From NCBI RefSeq assembly GCF_002286985.1, contig NZ_NSKC01000013.1:1-46348 (forward strand): a stretch of DNA of 46,348 bases, read 5' to 3'. The DNA is from Halorubrum salipaludis (GTDB taxonomy: Archaea; Halobacteriota; Halobacteria; Halobacteriales; Haloferacaceae). The first letter of the stretch is position 1; each line of letters opens with the position of its first letter. The translations under genes and the position numbers were made by a program. Below, piece by piece: positions 16,243 to 24,054 of this stretch. The notes under the pieces were generated by a model, which saw only the letters and a program-made list of their open reading frames with translations, was not told the DNA's origin and ran no database searches.

Positions 16243-16494
16243 TTAGAAGTCGTCAGGATCGAGATCTCCGTCAAGATACTGCTCACCAACCTCTGTGATC
16301 GCGTAGTATCCTCGCTTGACGCGCTTGACAAAACCATGATCCACAAGTTCTGAGAGCCGACGGTTGACTTCACTCCGCGATTTGTCGATATTGAACGCGA
16401 TTACTGAGGGTGACAGGACCAGCCCAGATGTTGCTAGTGCCTCAAGAATGCGGTCGTCAATTGGCATTTGCATCCACGGGGCTGGCTCTCTCAC
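16243..16494 (-). CDS. PhiH1-repressor-like winged-helix protein
   Basis: This 83-aa protein opens MREPAPWMQMPIDDRILEAL and continues with LSPSVIAFNIDKSRSEVNRR LSELVDHGFVKRV and GYYAITEVGEQYLDGDLDPDDF. The PAPWM start, DRILE, INRRLxxLVxxG and GYYxITxxGxxYLxGxLDxxDL motifs match the halophage PhiH1 repressor family, which haloviruses and plasmids use to silence lytic or element genes. It starts at GTG (16492-16494), which preserves the canonical N-terminus. Divergent from the operon at 16622, it most likely represses that operon through the dyad at 16565-16586. Confidence 0.85.
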   Translation of the reverse strand: MREPAPWMQMPIDDRILEALATSGLVLSPSVIAFNIDKSRSEVNRRLSELVDHGFVKRVKRGYYAITEVGEQYLDGDLDPDDF

Positions 16495-16564
16495 GTAAGT
16501 TCTCCTCTATTTCACATCACTCTTTCAACCGATATATCAAGTGTGATAACTATTTGGTGAAAAT

Positions 16565-16593
16565 AACCTCATTAATAGATGAGGTTTTTATAC
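16565..16593 (+). promoter_or_regulatory. Operator dyad and TATA box of the nuclease operon
   Basis: AACCTCAT-TAATAG-ATGAGGTT is a perfect 8-bp dyad (16565-16586) that abuts TTTTTATACC (16585-16594). The TATA lies about 30 nt upstream of the ATG at 16622, the normal spacing for a leaderless haloarchaeal transcript. A repressor on the dyad would block TFB/TBP binding. Confidence 0.6.
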
Positions 16594-16621
16594 CTATTCT
16601 ACATATACTAGCTCGTGAGCC

Positions 16622-16765
16622 ATGGCATCACATAGTGAGCCTCTGATCCGAGAAGTAGCCTGGAATGGACTCATTCAACAGATGGGTTCAGCAGCTGTTG
16701 AACTATCTGATGAACAACCCCTTATCGGGGCTAGCTCCAGGTCGATAGCGAGGTGTGAGCGATGA
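16622..16765 (+). CDS. 47-aa first protein of the nuclease operon
   Basis: A 47-codon frame reads MASHSEPLIREVAWNGLIQQ and continues to a Cys/Arg end. Its TGA overlaps the ATG of the nuclease gene (16762), and its ATG is at the right distance from the TATA box. It has no known domain, is mostly helical and could be a small regulator or inhibitor of the following nuclease. Operon geometry is the main support. Confidence 0.55.
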   Translation: MASHSEPLIREVAWNGLIQQMGSAAVELSDEQPLIGASSRSIARCER

Positions 16766-17367
16766 CAGAGAACTGCTCTCCAAATCCCGATGTAATCAAT
16801 CCCGAGATGAAATTAGAAGATATTCGCTACAGGGTAAATGCCAATACCTGTGACGGACATGGACGGTCAACTGCATCTGGACGAGGATACAACGCTGAAC
16901 GCCTCTTTAATGCCATATTTGACGAGTCTGGCACCGCTTTCCGCGGGACAATTGATTCACATATTGATAGTTATGTCCCTGGTGAGATAGCCTACGACGT
17001 TGAGGTCAAATCCTGTGTCGCTCGCTATCAGAGTAGTACTAGCAAGCCTGGCCGATATGGACAGTTCCGAATCTGGAAGCATCATCACGACCAGTTGATA
17101 GCTGAAACCTCACAGTTCGATTCACGCGCACCGATTTACTTTTTTGTCGTATATTCAGTCAGATATGGAATCGAAGAAGAGGTAGGGAAATTACTCGCAC
17201 CTGCTGAGGTAGTTGACGATGTGCTTGATAACTGGTCTCTTGAAGAGCACGTGACGATGGGCGAACAGAAGACCCGTCAGATCTCGTGGCACCTCCTACT
17301 GAAGCGATTAGGTGTCTCGGCAGATCGATTCAAATCCGAGGACCTTATCGACCTCACAGATGAGTGA
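16762..17367 (+). CDS. PD-(D/E)XK-type nuclease candidate
   Basis: In this 201-aa protein, residues 40-55 (GRGYNAERLFNAIFDESG) give the helix with a conserved Glu. YDVEVKSCVARY near 74-85 gives the D...EVK catalytic strand, and SKPGRYGQFRIWKHHHDQLI follows as the basic helix. APIYFFVVYSVRYG is a further core strand. This is the order of a PD-(D/E)XK endonuclease of the Holliday-junction-resolvase or restriction type. It is translated from an ATG overlapping the 47-aa gene and couples to the exonuclease gene. Specificity is unknown. Confidence 0.65.
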   Translation: MTENCSPNPDVINPEMKLEDIRYRVNANTCDGHGRSTASGRGYNAERLFNAIFDESGTAFRGTIDSHIDSYVPGEIAYDVEVKSCVARYQSSTSKPGRYGQFRIWKHHHDQLIAETSQFDSRAPIYFFVVYSVRYGIEEEVGKLLAPAEVVDDVLDNWSLEEHVTMGEQKTRQISWHLLLKRLGVSADRFKSEDLIDLTDE

Positions 17368-18016
17368 TTCACAACTCACTCCAGTTGCGTTCGACATCGA
17401 GACCTCTGGATTCGATGCGGACGCTGTCATCACCGTCGCTGGGTTCGCGCACGGTCTCGGTGAATCGCTTATTCTCAATACTGGCGGCCACAGCGAGGTT
17501 GATCGCAACACACTGGTGAGGGCGCTTGATGAGGAGTCAACTGGGACAGCCCAACTCGACATCGTTGCTGACGAGGGCGAACTCCTCGAGGAGGTCGCGT
17601 CGTTTGTCACGAACCAACTCGATGGTGACACTCACTACCTGACCGCATTCAATGGTGAGACGTGGAATGGTGGGTTCGATCTCCCCTTCTGTCGAACGCG
17701 ATTTCTCCAACATGGACTACGATGGCCCTTCGGCGACATTGCATACGCCGATATGATACAGCTGGTAGACCGGTTCAATACACATGACCACAGCGATCTC
17801 GTTGGTGTGTATGATGTCCTCGTTGGAGAGGAGACGTGTGACCCGTTCGATGATAGCGCTGAGGCTGTTGACGCGTTCGAGACTGGTGAATGGCTCTCAC
17901 TCTGTCAGCACAACTTAGCCGACATCCAGCGGACTCGGAAGTTGGCTGAACTGGCCGAACAGTTTGTCGCGCGGTCGGATTTCAAAATGAAGAACCTACA
18001 GCCACCACGTCGATGA
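17360..18016 (+). CDS. DEDD-family (RNase H-fold) exonuclease-like protein
   Basis: This 218-aa protein has motif I VAFDIETSGFD (residues 8-18), motif II FNGETWNGGFDLPFC and motif III HNLADIQRT, which together give the D-E, D and D residues of 3'-5' exonucleases related to the PolB exonuclease-like predicted family. The start at 17360 overlaps the upstream stop. An upstream extension to 17312 exists but lies inside the preceding gene. As part of a two-nuclease operon under a phage-type repressor it could process element DNA or degrade invader nucleic acid. Confidence 0.75.
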   Translation: MSDSQLTPVAFDIETSGFDADAVITVAGFAHGLGESLILNTGGHSEVDRNTLVRALDEESTGTAQLDIVADEGELLEEVASFVTNQLDGDTHYLTAFNGETWNGGFDLPFCRTRFLQHGLRWPFGDIAYADMIQLVDRFNTHDHSDLVGVYDVLVGEETCDPFDDSAEAVDAFETGEWLSLCQHNLADIQRTRKLAELAEQFVARSDFKMKNLQPPRR

Positions 18017-18164
18017 AGTGTCCTCTCCGGCAAGCGCATTGTGGGAATCGTCTCGAGGGCTCGACCCCACCAGCGGCGAGGTAGACAGCGTCGAGTTCCG
18101 CGAGAGCATCGCCGATCATCGAGACGAGATCGGCGCCGGCCACCGACAGGAAACACTCTCCGCA

Positions 18165-19124
18165 GGCTCTGTTGAAATCCTATTCTTCACACATATTATC
18201 GTCTGAAACAGCTAGTCGCTAAAGCGTACCCACTGACTCAGATCCTGTGGGATTCATGTTATCACACCTATTGGATGCGGAAAATTGTTGGTAATCAGCT
18301 ATCCGAATCAACAACACCGGACTCTGGATGTTGCTCAAGTTTAGAAGATGCATTCGAGGATGTGTTCGTTTCCATTAATCGGAGTAAGAGATTCACCGTA
18401 TGGATCACGTCCCGGGCATAATCCTCGTCGACCTCTTCGATAAATCGATGGCTTGCAGGGTTGCGCAATGACTGCATCGCTCCTCGATAGAGAAACATTA
18501 CTCCTTGTTGTTCACTACCGGTTTCGCCAAAGGAGAGGGGTCCGTCATCCGGCGTGAACGATTCAGTCATCAAGTCAGAACCGTGAATATCTCGCCCGAA
18601 GCCACCTCTGTCTCTCACCCGTTCTTCAAGAATAATGAATGCGGACTGAACTGCGCTTTGGTAGTGACCACTCTCATATTGGGAGACACTTCTCTCGACC
18701 AGTTCGTCATCAAGTACAGAGGAATCGACTTCTGTGAATTCACCAGCCTCATCTGCCCATGGATACGGCTCTCCGCATCCATGACAGAAATCTTTTACAT
18801 CTGGGCCAGAACCGCTGAAACCACCCTTATATCGCCCTTTGATATTTGTTTCGCACTTGGGGCACTGATGAATTGTGTCAGATCCACATTCTTCACAAGC
18901 AGATTGACGGAACTGAGGCTCGCTGTATAAGTCGGTTATTTTGTGTCCTTCCAAACATACCTGCATTATATCATATCCGTGTTGGCTCATTGATTAACAA
19001 GTTACAACGCGGTTAGGTTATCAGTTTTGCTGTCAAGTACTCGAATCAGCCACCGAGTCTACGTTATCCTGTACTGACCAACGCAAGCCAGAATGTGTCT
19101 TCTGTTGAGAATTTCAACAGAGCC
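18165..19124. mobile_element. Non-autonomous IS5-like cargo transposon (960 bp)
   Basis: The left end GGCTCTGTTGAAATCCTATT at 18165 and the right end AGAATTTCAACAGAGCC at 19108-19124 are inverted repeats. They are flanked by exact 8-bp duplications TCTCCGCA (18157-18164 and 19125-19132). The ends match the IS5-type element at 39599-40548 over about 50 bp on the left, and the total length is similar to that IS. Instead of a transposase it carries one gene (18295-18990). It must have moved with a transposase supplied in trans. Confidence 0.9.
18295..18990 (-). CDS. DUF2321 zinc-ribbon plus TIGR02391 (Ymh-like) protein, transposon cargo
   Basis: This 231-aa protein starts with the DUF2321 pattern DIMQVCLEGHKITD and a series of Cys pairs (ACEECGSDTIHQCPKCETNI, FCHGCGEPYPWAD). 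It ends with a helical TIGR02391/Ymh-type domain (YESGHYQSAVQSAFIILEER ... MFLYRGAMQSLRNPASHRF). The C-terminal domain's LxRGAMQxLRNPxxH signature is shared with proteins found beside restriction and abortive-infection genes. It is the only gene in the transposon, has the minus orientation and takes the place normally occupied by the transposase. Role possibly in nucleic-acid-dependent defence; this is inference. Confidence 0.8.
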   Translation of the reverse strand: MSQHGYDIMQVCLEGHKITDLYSEPQFRQSACEECGSDTIHQCPKCETNIKGRYKGGFSGSGPDVKDFCHGCGEPYPWADEAGEFTEVDSSVLDDELVERSVSQYESGHYQSAVQSAFIILEERVRDRGGFGRDIHGSDLMTESFTPDDGPLSFGETGSEQQGVMFLYRGAMQSLRNPASHRFIEEVDEDYARDVIHTVNLLLRLMETNTSSNASSKLEQHPESGVVDSDS

Positions 19125-19390
19125 TCTCCGCATGGGACGGACCGCTCGCAGCGTTCGTCGCCGCTCTGGAAGAGGAGGAACACACTGACCATCGCGAGGC
19201 GGGAACTGGCGGACGTGCCGACGGCCCCCTGTATTTTCAGACGGCAATCCCAACGATAGCTACCGTCCCCGCTGCCTTCTGGCGATATAACCCGCAAAAA
19301 GTCAGGTGGTAGTACAATGTGTCTGTGTGTTGGCACTATACCCATCGCTACGGAGAGGGGGTAGTGGGTGAAAAAGGACTACGTCGCTGG

Positions 19391-19735
19391 TTACAGGTCG
19401 ACGTCGTCGTCGATCTCGTAGAGCCGGTGGAGCGTGAGCCCCTGGAGCTTGTAGAGCATCTCTCCCAGCTCGTCGTCCTCGTTCAGGGTGTAGAAGGTGC
19501 TGGCCCCGTGGTCAACTTCTTCCACGATCCCCAACTCGGTGAGGCGTTCGAGCTGCTCGTACACCGTGCTCCGCGACGTGTCGCTGAGGCGCGCGATGTC
19601 GCTAACGTTGAGTTCTCGGCTCTTGTTGGTGACGAAGGCCTCGATGATCCGCGCTCGTTCCTGCGATTTGAACAGGGTTGGTAGCGCTCCTCTCCCGGCC
19701 AAGCCATGGTTGGGCTCCGTCGTCACGGATGACAT
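19391..19735 (-). CDS. Winged-helix transcriptional regulator
   Basis: This 114-aa protein has a variable N-terminus, then LFKSQERARIIEAFVTNKS, LNVSDIARLSDTSRSTVYEQ LERLTELGIVEEV and a wing ASTFYTLNED, followed by LQGLTLHRLYEIDDDV. This is a widespread haloarchaeal ArsR/TrmB-like winged-helix family in which a short C-terminal helix mediates dimerisation. It lies divergent from the 100-aa gene at 19844, which could be a target. Confidence 0.85.
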   Translation of the reverse strand: MSSVTTEPNHGLAGRGALPTLFKSQERARIIEAFVTNKSRELNVSDIARLSDTSRSTVYEQLERLTELGIVEEVDHGASTFYTLNEDDELGEMLYKLQGLTLHRLYEIDDDVDL

Positions 19736-19843
19736 ATCCTACGGTAGCCCACGTGTGGGTATAAATCTGTGGAATGATTTGAACACTACTATCAACGAAA
19801 CCGACAGTTTTTAGTGCGTGGCTATATAAGTATATACTATAGA

Positions 19844-20146
19844 ATGAGCGAGCAGGACATCAAGAACCGAATTGTTGAAACCCTTCTCAACGACCGAGTG
19901 ACTGGCTCTAACAAAGTATCTATCGATACCCTTCTCAACCACGCGGTGCGGGATAGCGAGCAGGGACAGGCCCGGCGACTGTTAAAAGACGAGATGTTAC
20001 CGAAATCAGAGGGGTCCATCCAGCAGGTGGGTGGAGGGGCTCGGGAGAACGTCCAACTGGCCGACATCGAGGGGGCTACCCGATACGTCCACAGGAACGG
20101 CGGGGACGTACCGTGGAAGCTGAAGCAAAAATACATCGAGGACTGA
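19844..20146 (+). CDS. Hypothetical 100-aa protein
   Basis: The ATG at 19844 follows a TATA-like CTATATAAG (19822-19830) at leaderless spacing, so I prefer it to the upstream in-frame ATG at 19814. The protein reads MSEQDIKNRIVETLLNDRVT, SIDTLLNHAVRDSEQGQARR LLKDEM and VRENVQLADIEGATRYVHR-like C-terminal segments. The helical pattern suggests a small DNA-binding or adaptor fold. The family is not recognised. Confidence 0.6.
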   Translation: MSEQDIKNRIVETLLNDRVTGSNKVSIDTLLNHAVRDSEQGQARRLLKDEMLPKSEGSIQQVGGGARENVQLADIEGATRYVHRNGGDVPWKLKQKYIED

Positions 20147-20319
20147 CGGCCCGAGGGGTAGGGTATCGTCGCTGATCCCGGCCTTCAAATCGGGCGAAAG
20201 AGGAGGGACCGCCTGATTGGCGCATGCGCACGTATCGGAGTGGCCGCAACCTGGGGGGAGATCGCCGTTCTACGCTCGCGTGCGTGTCGGAGTTCAGGCA
20301 ACGGGGGTGGGGAAGTGCG

Positions 20320-21141
20320 TTAGCGATCGTCGACGTCGGCGGCCTGCTCTAATCGTTCGACGCGTTCGCGCAGCTCTTCGAGATCGGGACCTTCGGCCCG
20401 GGCGTCCTCCAGCGGGCGGACGTCGGTGAGTGCTTCGTCGACGCGCTCGTCCTCGGCTTCGCCGCCGAGGTAGAGGTCGCGCCGATCTTGGTGGAGGCTC
20501 CTGAGCGTCGACTCGGCGATGCCGGTGTCGTCGGAGACAGCCGCGAACGACTCGCCGCGGTCGACGCGGGCGACTGCTTCGCGGACGTGTAGGAACTCGG
20601 CCGGATCAACGCGGAGGTACCCATCCTCGACGACGAACCCTGCCGGCGGCCTCCCGGTCCACTTTCCGGCGGACTGTGCGGCGCGGACGCCCGACCGGAT
20701 TCGCTGGAGCTTTTGCTGGTGTTCTATCTGGGCGAGGTCGCCCATCAACCGAGCGACCATGCTGTATATCGTCTGCTGGAGTTCGCCGTCGTCGACATGA
20801 ATCTTCAGTCCGACGTCGAGGGCTTCGACGCCGGTGTCGTGTTCCAAGCAGTGCTGGATGAATTTGTGAATCTCAGTCGGGCCGAGGCGAGAGAGCCGGC
20901 TGATCTCGTGAACGACCACGAGGTCGAACGCTCCACTCTCGACGTCGTCGAGGAGTTGGTTGTAGACCTCGCGCGTGTCGGTGTCGGCGGCGCCGGAGAC
21001 GACCTCCGGATACTCCTCGACGTCTTCCACACCGAGACGTTCCAAGTGTTCGCGTGCCTCGTCGAGCTGCCGGGATACGTCTTGATCCGACGTCGAGACC
21101 CGGGCGTAGATCGCCGCGGTCGTGAGTCCGTTCTCGCTCAT
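20320..21141 (-). CDS. Serine recombinase (resolvase/invertase type)
   Basis: This 273-aa protein has the catalytic Ser16 in AAIYARVSTSDQ, the FDLVVVHEISRLSRLG segment with the conserved Arg residues, long helix E (QQTIYSMVARLMGDLAQIEH), the RIRSGVRAAQSAGKWTGRPP linker and a C-terminal helix-turn-helix (SFAAVSDDTGIAESTLRSLH). A coiled-coil-like acidic tail follows. It is a stand-alone small serine recombinase, common in haloarchaeal plasmids and proviruses. No transposase or crossover site is evident, so whether it is an invertase or a resolvase cannot be told. Confidence 0.9.
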   Translation of the reverse strand: MSENGLTTAAIYARVSTSDQDVSRQLDEAREHLERLGVEDVEEYPEVVSGAADTDTREVYNQLLDDVESGAFDLVVVHEISRLSRLGPTEIHKFIQHCLEHDTGVEALDVGLKIHVDDGELQQTIYSMVARLMGDLAQIEHQQKLQRIRSGVRAAQSAGKWTGRPPAGFVVEDGYLRVDPAEFLHVREAVARVDRGESFAAVSDDTGIAESTLRSLHQDRRDLYLGGEAEDERVDEALTDVRPLEDARAEGPDLEELRERVERLEQAADVDDR

Positions 21142-21269
21142 GTTTTCGAGGACGCGCCACTAACTTAAACAAGTGGGGGTTACTGCGGTTCATCGTATAC
21201 CACTTCCTTCTCGACAAATCCTGAGATCCGCTGTCCAGTACAGAGGGATGGTGAAACAGCAGTATATAT
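21142..21269. other. Intergenic with possible degenerate IS end
   Basis: The stretch holds the serine recombinase upstream region. GGGATGGTGAAACAGC at 21245 stands where an IS-type left end would be expected if the remnant at 21270-21463 belongs to a cargo element, but it matches the terminal repeat poorly and has no duplication pairing with the right end at 22631. Confidence 0.25.
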
Positions 21270-21463
21270 TCAGGACTTGGCAGGTCGATCAGTGTAAGAT
21301 ACGGAGAGTGTAGTCAGCAAGGGAACTGCGTTATTTTCTCCAAATAGATCCTGAATCAGCTGGTAGAACGAGGGTGCGAATTGACCGGACTGAACTCTGG
21401 CGATTCGGATCCCGTTCCGAACAGCGTGAAAGAAACGAGTCGCGCATGTAGCACTACCACGTA
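21270..21463 (-). pseudogene. C-terminal fragment of an unknown gene, also found at 38.94 kb
   Basis: Minus-strand frame ending at 21270 encodes GIRIARVQSGQFAPSFYQLI and then QDLFGENNAVPLLTTLS. It has no start of its own beyond the histidine kinase stop. A second copy of the core (LVQDLCGENNVVPVLTTAS in frame) lies at 38942-39010, just inside the left end of the 1651-bp transposon. The two copies share about 60 bp of close DNA similarity. The parent gene is not in the window. Confidence 0.6.
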
Positions 21464-22483
21464 CTAATCCACCGTCTTGACGCCGGTAATTCCAAATCGT
21501 GCGCCCCCGGAAATACTCTCCGTAACCTGTATTTCCCAATCGTGGCCGGTAACAATCTGCTGGACGATATTCAACCCAAATCCCGTCCCGTCCGGGTTCG
21601 TCGTGAACCCGGTCTCAAAAACTCGATCACGCTCTTCGGGTGGAATTCCAGGTCCATCATCGGCGACTGAGAAGCCGTCTGACTGTGCTTCGACGGTTAC
21701 CTCTACATCTGCCCCGGCGTGTTCGATAGCATTTCGGAATAAGTTCTCGAACAATTCCCGTAATCGGGACTCATCCGCAAGTATCCGCGTATCGGAACCT
21801 GCCAACCGTAGGTCGGCGTCGATCGTTGCGACTGAGTCCCAGGCTTTCGTCACGGTGTCGAACAACGACACTGGGTCTGTCTCCCCGACCGGTGTGTTCG
21901 TCCGTGCGAGCTGTAACAGCTCAGACACCAGTGAATCCATCCGTTCAAGTGCGTTATCAACGAGAGTTAGCTCATCGCGGTCGATATCTGCCTGTAGCAT
22001 ATCGACATAGCCCTGCGCGACGTTGAGTGGATTCCGAAGGTCGTGTGAGACGAGCCCGGCGAAATTCTCCAGACGTTCGTTCTGCTGTTGAATTTCACGC
22101 TCCTGCGCTTTGCGTTCAGTAATGTCTTTGATCGTCCCAAAGTGGTACGGCACCCCGTCAATCGTTCGCTGCGTCGTGACCGTCGCCACGGGCACGCGGT
22201 TCCCACTGTACTCATGGACAGTCTCTGCCTGCCGTGTGTCACCGTCAGCGAATGAGTCCCAGTACGCGTCGAACGTGTCGGGGTCGACCTCGGGTGCGAC
22301 CTCCCAAATCGCTACTCCGACCAGATCGGCCGGCGTGACTGAGAACAGCTCAGCGTAAGAGTCGTTCACGTAGATATACCGACCGTCTTGTCCGTATATC
22401 CCGACGCCGACGCCGACTGCCTCGACCATCTGCTGGAAAAACTCGGAGGAGAGATCATCCGGTTTCGAGTCGCCGTCGCTCAT
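21464..22483 (-). CDS. PAS-domain sensor histidine kinase
   Basis: This 339-aa protein has no transmembrane segment. The PAS domain (residues 15-125) starts MVEAVGVGVGIYGQDGRYIY VND and ends HFGTIKDITERKAQE. The HisKA box SHDLRNPL carries His147. The N box LFENLFRNAIEH, G1 DDGPGIP and G2 GTGFGLNIV are intact, so it should autophosphorylate. It is a cytosolic sensor typical of haloarchaea, with no response regulator next to it. The gene is bracketed by an IS-like right end upstream (22596-22631) and a gene fragment downstream, so it may have arrived as transposon cargo. Confidence 0.92.
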   Translation of the reverse strand: MSDGDSKPDDLSSEFFQQMVEAVGVGVGIYGQDGRYIYVNDSYAELFSVTPADLVGVAIWEVAPEVDPDTFDAYWDSFADGDTRQAETVHEYSGNRVPVATVTTQRTIDGVPYHFGTIKDITERKAQEREIQQQNERLENFAGLVSHDLRNPLNVAQGYVDMLQADIDRDELTLVDNALERMDSLVSELLQLARTNTPVGETDPVSLFDTVTKAWDSVATIDADLRLAGSDTRILADESRLRELFENLFRNAIEHAGADVEVTVEAQSDGFSVADDGPGIPPEERDRVFETGFTTNPDGTGFGLNIVQQIVTGHDWEIQVTESISGGARFGITGVKTVD

Positions 22484-22595
22484 ATGCCGTATTCTCTGTC
22501 GGCTGGTTACTTACTCTTTGGTAGGTCCGCACCGACCGATGAGCGCTTCACCTGTACTGAGGTTCCTGAGTATCTTATACTGGCTGCGACTGGGT

Positions 22596-22631
22596 CAGAA
22601 TACATCACCTGCTGAGAATTTCGACAGAGCC
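22596..22631. mobile_element. Solo right end of the IS5-like cargo element family
   Basis: CAGAATACATCACCTGCTGA and the following AATTTCGACAGAGCC match the right end of the element at 19091-19124 (CAGAATGTGTCTTCTGTTGA then AATTTCAACAGAGCC) in nearly every position. No matching left end or 8-bp duplication of the flanking AGATCTTA was found, so it is a decayed or rearranged copy. Confidence 0.7.
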
Positions 22632-22860
22632 AGATCTTAATGATCCAACGTGTGGATGTGAGTATAACCGCTGGTTTCAGCACGCCGACTGTATGATTGC
22701 TGGGAACATACTACCGATCCACTCCCACCGGACGATCGGTCGCGGTACCACGTTTCGAGCTAGCGTGGTTTCAGTAGCTCGTGATAGTAACAATAGCAAT
22801 TTGTCTGTGAGTCTAGCGCTCAATCACTAGCTTCAAACAGGCCCCGCTGGTACTGATAAT
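22632..22860. other. Intergenic, control region of the signal peptidase cluster
   Basis: No gene is visible. The DNA before 22861 should contain the promoter for the signal peptidase gene; no clear TATA at the usual spacing was found apart from AT-rich TAACAATAGCAA near 22788. Confidence 0.3.
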
Positions 22861-24009
22861 ATGTTGCGACGAGCCGCGGCAGATGTCTTCGCGGTTGTCG
22901 CAGTTCTTGTGGTTATCGCGCTCGTTATCGGACAACTCACCGGCCAGCCAGTCCTACTAGGTTTCGTTACGTCTGAAAGTATGTCGCCAACGCTCGAAGC
23001 TGGCGATGGATTCATTGCCGTCCCGGCCGCGGCAGCAGGTGATATTGAATCCGGCGACGTGATTGTCTTCGATGCAGTTGAATTACAAGGCGGGGGGCTC
23101 ACCACTCACCGGGTTGTTGACATTACCGACAATGGGTATATTACTCAAGGAGACAACAATCCATTTCGGGATCAAGAAGGTGACGAACCAGTGGTGACGG
23201 ACGACAGGGTCGTCGCGACCGCCCTACAGGTGAACGGGCAGGTGGTCCGGATCCCGGGCTTTGGAACAGGGATTGAGTCCGTCAGAGGGGTCGCTGAAAA
23301 CGCCCAGACGGCCGTTGCCGGGGCTTTCGGCGTCGAAACTGTTGACTCGCGTACGCTAAGCGGACTGTTCGTCGCGGTCGGACTGGTGTTGCTGCTTGTC
23401 GTGTTCGCCGACGATCTCCGTGGCAGACACGAGCGGGACCGAAGCCGGAGTCGATCGCGCTTCGACGATGAAAGTATCGACGGTCGGTGGATCGCGCTCA
23501 TATTGGCGTTTCTGATCCTCATACCCGCCAACGCGGCGTTGTTCGCCCCGACTGGCGCTCAGCAGGTGGTTGTTGACGGCAACGACCTCCCCGCGGGCAC
23601 GGCACCCGGAGAGACGGTCGAGACCGACCTCACTGCTGAAAATAATGGGCTTATCACGATGTTAGTGCTACTGGAGACGACCAGCCCGGACGGAGAGTTA
23701 CGCGGCGGCGAACTCGCGGTACCAAGCGATGGATCGGCGACTGCGACGCTCGCAGTGACAGCGCCGCCACCCGGTGAGCAGGCAGTGGTGACCGTCTCAG
23801 AACACCGGTACTTCCTCGTGGTGCCGCCGTCGGTGATTGTACAGCTCCATTCGATCCATCCGCTCGTGGCGGCGGGCGCGTTCAACGCGTTGGTGCTCGG
23901 GAGCGTGCTCACGCTGGTCGGGGCGGCCTTCGGATTCGGGCGAAAACGAGTTCGGCGTCGGGCGCGAGGAATGTCGCTACGGGCGGAGATCAGGCGGCTG
24001 CTTCGGTAA
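22861..24009 (+). CDS. Signal peptidase I (S26B) with extended C-terminus
   Basis: This 382-aa protein has an N-terminal membrane helix (5-25), the catalytic Ser40 in TSESMSPTLEAGDG, His83 in TTHRVVDI (archaeal/ER enzymes use His in place of Lys) and Asp98 in TQGDNNPF. A second membrane helix near residue 165-185, a third near 210-230, a beta-rich exported domain and a terminal helix (about 340-360) make it much longer than a housekeeping SPase. Such enzymes resemble SipW, which processes TasA/camelysin fibre proteins. The DUF1102 genes downstream are likely substrates. Confidence 0.88.
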   Translation: MLRRAAADVFAVVAVLVVIALVIGQLTGQPVLLGFVTSESMSPTLEAGDGFIAVPAAAAGDIESGDVIVFDAVELQGGGLTTHRVVDITDNGYITQGDNNPFRDQEGDEPVVTDDRVVATALQVNGQVVRIPGFGTGIESVRGVAENAQTAVAGAFGVETVDSRTLSGLFVAVGLVLLLVVFADDLRGRHERDRSRSRSRFDDESIDGRWIALILAFLILIPANAALFAPTGAQQVVVDGNDLPAGTAPGETVETDLTAENNGLITMLVLLETTSPDGELRGGELAVPSDGSATATLAVTAPPPGEQAVVTVSEHRYFLVVPPSVIVQLHSIHPLVAAGAFNALVLGSVLTLVGAAFGFGRKRVRRRARGMSLRAEIRRLLR

Positions 24010-24054
24010 TTCACATTATTATCCGCAAATTCACATCCACAACAGATTCGCTTG

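Larger units (their letters stand above)
18018..19312 (+). pseudogene. Fourth gene of the nuclease operon, split by a transposon
   Basis: A frame starts at GTG 18018, one base after the exonuclease stop, and reads 49 codons (ending AGHRQETLSA) to the element at 18165. Removing the element plus one copy of the 8-bp duplication lets the frame continue at 19133 for 59 more codons (WDGPLAAFVAALEEEEHTDH ... AAFWRYNPQKVRW) to a TAG at 19310-19312. The restored 108-aa protein is acidic and protein-like throughout. I do not recognise the family. It has clearly been inactivated, leaving the upstream nucleases intact. Confidence 0.75.
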
